Source of the DNA: Paragonimus westermani
Lineage: Eukaryota; Platyhelminthes; Trematoda; Plagiorchiida; Troglotrematidae
Assembly (NCBI GenBank): GCA_008508345.1
Contig: QNGE01002976.1
Coordinates: 33,399 to 97,398 of the forward strand
Direction: 5' to 3'
Length of the DNA stretch: 64,000 nucleotides
The stretch's first letter is position 1. Every line of letters begins with the position of its first letter. The position numbers were made by a program, and so were the translations under genes. This document shows positions 58,158 through 64,000 of this stretch, piece by piece. The notes beneath the pieces were generated by a model, which saw nothing but the letters and a program-made list of their open reading frames with translations, was not told the origin of the DNA and ran no database searches.

Positions 58158-60918
58158 GTCGGCCATCGCGTCGGAAAGTGTTCGGTGTGACAAGCGACTA
58201 GCTGGCATCCTTCATACATGACCTAACCATCTAAATCTGTGCAAATGTGTGGTCTGAACGAAAGAACACGCTTGGTAATCAGTGCCAACTACCCGCTTCA
58301 TAACATCCTTAATGCTTACTAGCTGGTTCTACCCGATGCGAGCGACTGAACACACAAATCGGTAGTCAGATGCTTGTATGCGGTTTACTACCTCTACCTT
58401 GATACAAGCGAGCCGTAAGCATCAGATAGACACCTCTCTGTCTCCAAGGGTGCTCCAGATTAGCGAGCACCGCCGTAGCCTTGAAGATATGTGCTTCTAT
58501 TTCATTATCTACACATCCGCCGCCGCCGATACAGGTCCCCAGTTACACAAACCAATCAACGACTTCCATGACTTCACTATCTAACATCAACTCTACGTAA
58601 TCACAACAATCCTGCAGAAACACTTTGTACTTTGAAAATTCAAAACGTATTTCGAAATACTCAACAGAACGCAGAATGGCATTTGGCGCTGTTTGCGCTG
58701 CTTGAAAGTTGTTAAACAGCGACACCTTGTCGTCGGCACAATAAAGATCAGTCAGTCTTTCACCAAGTAGAAGGTCTATGCCGGCATCTTGTAAGTGCCG
58801 GAAATAATTTTTCATTATTTCATAGTGACGAGATTGAACAAAAATTGTGAGAGATTGATAGCCTTGACGTACGCCACCCACGATGCTGAAATCGTCNAAA
58901 AATTGTGAGAGATTGATAGCCTTGACGTACGCCACTCACGTTGCTGAAATCGTCAGAGAGTTAATCATAAACCCCAACTTTAGCTTTAGTGTGGGGATTA
59001 AAGCGCCGTCAGTATGCTCACATACTTGGTCGGTATACCCCTGCGTTTGAGTGACTCTAAAAGTGTATATCGATCCACCGAACCGAACACATCTTTGTGA
59101 TCGAAAAATATGGCTATTATTGGTGAGCGGTATACATGACGCTTCTCCAGAATTTGACGAAGAGTAGAAATGTGATCCATACGTACTCGCCTGGGGCGAA
59201 ACTCTGCCTGTTCTTCCCTACTGCTCCCCTCCCGAGCAACAGTAAGTCGGCGAAGTATGGTGGATGCCAGAACCCCAGAAATGACTGGGGTCAACCTTAT
59301 TCCCCTATGGTCTTCGCAAGAGTCCCTGATACACCTTTTGGATATACAAACTACTATCGAGGGACCCCAGCACAGAAGGATGGTCTCCGTCGTCTACACA
59401 AGTTGAAGCGACTGAGTCGAGGCCTCTACTAACGTCCCCCCGCACCTTCTTTGAAGGGTGTCGGTAAGAGATCATCTGGACCAGCAGCCTTCTTACGTTC
59501 GAGAGCCGAGATGTTATTGTGGACCTCAGTCTTAGTGGGTGGTTCCAACTTTACCGACCGGGATGCTACATTACAAGTCTGTGGCGGCAACACAGTAGAA
59601 GCAGGAGGCCAGCTAAATCTACCCTCAGTGTTCCTTCCACCAATCTAACTTTCTGGATTTGTTATGGGTGAGTGTATCATCAATCTCGCTGATAGCCTCA
59701 CTGATAGACGGTTGCCTGGGACCAGTGGCACGGATCAGCTTAAAGAGTTTGCCGGTGTTCCCTGAAACAAAATCGGTTCCCATTTCCCTTAACTTTTTCC
59801 ACTAACCAAGCCTCACGATCAGCCTTTAGACTACGTTCCAGTTTTCTACGGATATCTTCTAGTCCTGTTATGTGAACTACCAGAGGAATGTTCCGTCTGG
59901 CTTCTAACAAATCTGGGAATTTCTCCGAAATCCAACGTCTGTTCAACCCATGTGCCCCCATAGTGTATGGTTCACGAATGGCCTGTGAGGTTTAAGTCTT
60001 CGGAGTGAGAACACCTAAGGCGGATTTCTAAGCTGGTCCGGTAGTTATTCCTTATTGATGGTGAAGCCAGTGTCTCAGCAGTCAGTCGTTGCTGTCAGCG
60101 GAGTCGTTGCTCAGCAAAAGTAAGAACAAAACGACAACGTACTAGCGCATGATCTGAATCCAAGCACGTGCTGCAAAAAGAACGACAGTCTTGAATGGAA
60201 CCCCACCACCTATAACTAACGGCTCTGTGGTCTATCTGAGACCAGGTCTGATTCGAAGAAGGTGAGCGCCAAGTAAAGCAATGACATGCACGATACCTAA
60301 AACTAGTACTGGCTAACAATGGCTTGTGCTCAGCGCACAACTGCAACAATTGCCGCCGTTATCTTAGCGGTGTGAAGCTATCCCAAACGTGCCACCTAGA
60401 CGAGATCCGGCCTCACCAAGTCGGTCGACCTGGGCATTCATATCCCTGTCCAGAATGACCATCAGAACCACTCATCGACCGAAGGAGGGCGGCCAGAACC
60501 GAGTAAAACGCCTCCTTAACGTTGACGTCACTATAGTCAGTGGGAGAGTAAGCAGAGACAATGAATAGATTTATCAGTCTTGCGTCCAGTGTTGGCCTCA
60601 ACAGAACCTACCAAGCGGACAGCACAAAGTCCACCGTTAAGAAGAATCTAATCTACTGATGTGGCTGCGGCCGTCGTGCTAAGAACTACACCGACTCCAG
60701 CCTGACCGGTAACGACGGCCGTGGAGTCACCTGAATTGCATAACTAGTTTCGGGTAGGCAATGCGGGTGCTGTTAGTTCCATACGTTGACCACTATTCTG
60801 GATTCTAGTCTCTGAGACACAGCAGACCTCAAAATGAGAGTCTAACGTTCGTGCGAGAGCAGCCTATTGATTCATGTTTTAAAGTGCGAACGATGAAGGC
60901 TCCAACATTAATTCGCAT
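58158..60918 (-). mobile_element. APE-type LINE, right copy, nearly full ORF (decayed)
   Basis: Read on the minus strand from 60918: endonuclease (VSAYSPTDYS, QIDHRAVSYRWWGSIQDCRS, TCLDSDHALVR at 60601-60095), linker (REAWLVEKVKGNGNRFCFRE, 59961-59740), KKAAGPDDLLPT, then reverse transcriptase (GIRLTPVISGVLASTILRRL, motif A IIAIFFDHKDVFGSVDR at 59294-58998, motif B GGVRQGYQSL, motif C LYCADDKVSLF at 58935-58543), thumb, RGVYLMLTARLYQ and a final RWLGHV-like stretch. Motif A has lost its usual first Asp context (F-F-D-H). Several stops are present. The 3' tail seen in the left copy is absent because the element ends at the N at 58157. Confidence 0.88.
58840..58954. repeat. 57-bp direct duplication around a single N
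   Basis: Positions 58840-58896 and 58898-58954 are the same 57 bases with two differences, separated only by the N at 58897. It falls between RT motif A and motif B of the right LINE and inserts about 19 extra codons. This is the look of two contig ends placed side by side instead of overlapped. Confidence 0.9.
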
Positions 60919-62218
60919 TCTAGGTCTAAGCAAGAGACGAGGCAGGCCTAAAGCTGAGTGGCAAGAAATAGAGATTAACGGCTCAGTGTTACTACGATTA
61001 GCCATATCTGATGTGGTACCTCTGAAGTAATGCTGAAAGGTGGAGGTCGAGAGGGACCTGGGAAAAAATTTGAAAAAATAATGGGGAAGGGGTCAGCGAT
61101 AGCATGTTTTCTCCTATCCACCCTGATGTATGAAGAAGATAGGACGAACTGGCTTATACTGCGAGGCAGCCGATGCAGTATGAAATTACCAGTGCTGTGA
61201 TTATTAATGGTTGTATGTGGGCTGAGATACTGTCAGGACGCTCCGACCTGAACACGAGAACGATCAGGGTCCTCAACCAAATTCTTTGGCTCGAAAGCCT
61301 ATACCGCAACGAGTCGGTGGCAGTATACCTGAACTGTTATATTTTTTGGGAAAAATATGCCAACCTCCTTCATCTCCCAACCTTATGCACCAGGATACTG
61401 TGGTTTGTCAGACCTTTACCTGTTGGCCTGCCTGCTATGGGTGACTCTGTTGGTGTGGTCAGTACACCGTCCAACTTAGCCCCATTGGTCATCGAGATGC
61501 GCAAAGTATCACACTGCGTCAAGGTCCAGTTTCGTCGTGACAGTTTTATCTTGCCCTCCCACAGGATACTGTATTTAGCGACTTCCAGTTTTCTGATAGA
61601 TGCATCACCACATGCATTCAACAGTAAGGAAAGACGCGCTGCAATTATACTTCAAAACGAACATCAGGAAGTCCTCCGGTTGGAAGCGAATGTAGCAAAA
61701 AGGCACTGCTGTGATAAATTTGATGACTGAGCTGATCATTCTCACAATAGTCACACTGAGAAGGCTACACTACTTCCTGTTTGAATCACTGTGAGGCAAA
61801 CAGATTAAATTTCCTTATTCGTGAACATATCTAGCGTCTTCTTTATAGTTTATTGCTGGTAAGGAACCATCTCTCATAAACTTCATAGTGCATATGCGTA
61901 CGTAGTTAGGTTGATCTGGGTGACCCTTGTAGATAACGAAGGGGGCAAAATGGTTTGATTTTGTGCGTTTCGCACTTTCAGGGTCTATGTGTCATAATGA
62001 TGACAGTACACCCGGTTCGGCGACTGGATAATTGCGTGTAAATATAAGCTGTATTCTGTGGCGCAACCTATGGTACGTCCAAACAGTTGCGAAGCACTTC
62101 AGTTTGTTTTGATTATCTTGACCCACTAGCCTCACATCACCGATTCGTGGAATAAGGCCTGACGTGTCAGCTTGGCGTGCCAACGAATGGACATATGTGA
62201 ACTGGCCAGATCTGCAGT

Positions 62219-62346
62219 TTAGTTAGCCATATAGAATCCGGCTACCTCCTCCCAATTTACTTTGTCGATTGACAGTACGAACCATGTGTCTGGTGAAAGT
62301 AAACAGAATGGAAATGTGATGTCCGCCTCTGTTTTTAGTAGTTTAC
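62219..62346 (-). CDS. Candidate terminal exon, right-arm copy, unknown gene
   Basis: Mirror of 45192-45319 with the same acceptor and the same 41-codon frame ending in TAA. See the left-arm entry for the residues. In this orientation it lies on the same strand as the SLC26 gene. Confidence 0.28.
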
Positions 62347-63162
62347 CTGTGTGTAAGTGTGAATGAAAGTTATTCGGTAAAACTAGTCGTATGTGTGTCA
62401 GTTTTGTGGCATCGTATCAAATGTCGGTATGGGTCAACAGGAATGACTGTTAGGAGGAGTCATACATTGGTTAACACTACACCTGTGTAGAAGTTGGTGT
62501 CTCTAGCGCAACAAATGTAATCAATTTATATCAGCCCACATGATCATCACAATGGCAGATTAAAACGAGTAGCATTAGTGCTGTGGACTAAGAATTCGAG
62601 TGGTGCAGATATTTTCTGTTCGCTGATTTAAAACGGGCGGCTTATGCCTCACCGACATAACTGCCTTGCACACGCTGCCTTTCTTCCTGGGAAATTGAGC
62701 GTCAATGAAAACTTCGTACATGAGACAAGCCATTTCTTGATTGGCTGTTTTCCAAAAGTTACTTTTCTTGTTTTCCCCATTTATTTCGAACACACAATGC
62801 GGCTGCCCGTCTGTCTACCCGCTAGTGGTACCGTACTTCATCTTCACCATACCAGAATCAACTTATGGTTTCCATTTTGCTCGTCTTGATATATATACAT
62901 ATATATATATGTATGCATAAATGTAAAAAACGGTGCTTTTTTTCCAAGATATATGACGTATCAGTACGTTCGATATGGAAACATGGTCCATTCAACCAGC
63001 CCATAAAAGTCACAAATCCCACAATTCTTATCGGATAATTCGTAAAATGAGCTCAATGCTAGTTACAACTTCACTGCTGGACGAAAAGCTGGGTTGATCG
63101 TGATATGACACGATCATACCTCACGTTCTTGGGTCGCATCACCTTTGTATTGGCACACTCAC

Positions 63163-63265
63163 CTCTCTGGAACGACTGCTTAGGTGTTCCGTATTCAACG
63201 CTTCACTGGCTTTCACGTTAACATAAACGCCTCTGGAGGTTTCTATGGGCTGGACGCGATACCCG
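63163..63265 (-). CDS. Candidate exon, right-arm copy, unknown gene
   Basis: Mirror of 44273-44375 with the same splice signals. One substitution (partner of 44337) changes Pro to Ala, and the frame stays open. The strand matches that of the SLC26 gene. Confidence 0.5.
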
Positions 63266-63791
63266 CTTAGGAGAAAAAGAACAAAGTAAGCACTATCAGT
63301 TTGTCCGAAGAAGCAATACTTTCTACATTCACAATATTGCTGGTAAATAGAATATGGTTACTGAGTGTCTGAATATGATAACCCAACCGTGCGTAATGGG
63401 GTATTGGTGACAAAGTGATCAATACGACCGCTTCATGAAATGTGGTCACATTTCAAATCCTGACCGTGGCAGGGATATGCGCAAGTGATGATATCTGAAA
63501 GCGGCGAATTTCGAGTAGTGTGCCCCTTTCTGGATGGGATTGATTGAACTGTCTTGGTGACCTGGGGATAGGTGAGAAACGCTGGCGTCATAAGTATGTC
63601 ATTTGCGGAGATTAAATTAAGCGAATGACAGTGGGTTAAGCTGTGTACGAAAAGTATTCTCATTATGGTTAGGATAGAGTCACACTGATACAATCATACT
63701 GTTAGTTATGTCGTTGACTGCAACTCCAGTGAAATCAGAGCAGTGTTCTGTGGTTAGTTTGAATAAGGGCCTAGCTATATGACTTACTTAC

Positions 63792-63829
63792 TCCTTTGCG
63801 CAAAAGCCGGCAAATGCTTTATTTGGTTT
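63792..63829 (-). CDS. Candidate short exon, right-arm copy, unknown gene
   Basis: Mirror of 43709-43746, with the same cag acceptor and gtaagt donor. Its leftover two bases are phase-compatible with 63163-63265. Confidence 0.35.
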
Positions 63830-64000
63830 CTGTTTGAGATGCAGTCACATATGTGTAGTGGAAGTGAGGTCAGATGACTAAGAAATGTCATCTAGTCCCC
63901 CCATAAAGCGGAAATCGTGACTGGGGTCGCTGCGATCATGGATTAATCTGCTGTGGATATTAGTAGTCAAAGGTAAAATACTTGTATAATTCAGCTTAAG

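Larger units (their letters stand above)
60415..64000 (-). repeat. Giant inverted repeat, right arm (runs to the window edge)
   Basis: Reverse complement of 43538-47123. Its own contents mirror the left arm: the LINE 5' part (to 60918), candidate exons at 62219-62346, 63163-63265 and 63792-63829 on the minus strand, and a TA microsatellite near 62.89 kb. The 185-codon open frame 61173-61730 (plus) equals 45808-46365 (minus) in translation. Confidence 0.92.

Noticed and set aside
1..64000. CRISPR arrays, operons, phage or bacterial systems
   Set aside because: No regularly spaced direct repeats and no compact gene clusters. Introns and eukaryotic retroelements show animal DNA.

Overview
This window reads as eukaryotic (animal) nuclear DNA. 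It is AT-rich, has no dense bacterial-type ORFs, carries GT-AG and one GC-AG introns of 0.8 to 11 kb, and is full of decayed retrotransposons. The combination of multi-kb introns with an APE-type LINE (craniofacial-development-protein-2-like endonuclease), a Penelope-like element and a Ty3/gypsy fragment fits a parasitic flatworm, most likely a trematode or cestode. That placement is inference from element style, not from a species-specific marker.

The one gene identified with confidence is an SLC26/SulP anion transporter on the minus strand. Eight exons were located by eye between 42542 (5'-most one found) and 4548 (stop codon). Every junction is phase-compatible, and together they encode the last 418 residues: the second half of the transmembrane domain (including the conserved S-R anion-site motif) and the complete cytosolic STAS domain. 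The N-terminal exons were not found. They must lie above 42542 or beyond the window. The SLC26 introns hold a tRNA-like SINE (41.5 kb), an antisense gypsy gag-pro-RT fragment (33.7-35.0 kb), a Penelope RT/GIY-YIG fragment (18.4-19.4 kb), several copies of a SINE-like foldback repeat, and a possible nested plus-strand exon (9.7 kb).

From 43.5 kb to the window end the layout is a giant inverted repeat. A left arm (43538-47123) is almost identical to the reverse complement of a right arm (60415-64000); paired coordinates sum to 107538. Both arms end inside copies of the same LINE, where identity drops abruptly to roughly 85-90%. The arms carry exon-like segments with good splice signals, including two phase-compatible ones, and one coding difference between arms. 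The 13-kb spacer holds the RT-deleted left LINE, a second LINE fragment on the plus strand, the longer right LINE, a foldback MITE, a CAT/ATG microsatellite and a LINE tail. Two of the four single N bases lie at suspicious places: one exactly where two opposed LINE fragments abut, one between two 57-bp direct copies. Part of this architecture may therefore be an assembly join.

The first kilobase is an inverted pair of the SINE-like repeat. 1.1-4.5 kb is apparently downstream flank of the SLC26 gene with nothing recognisable.
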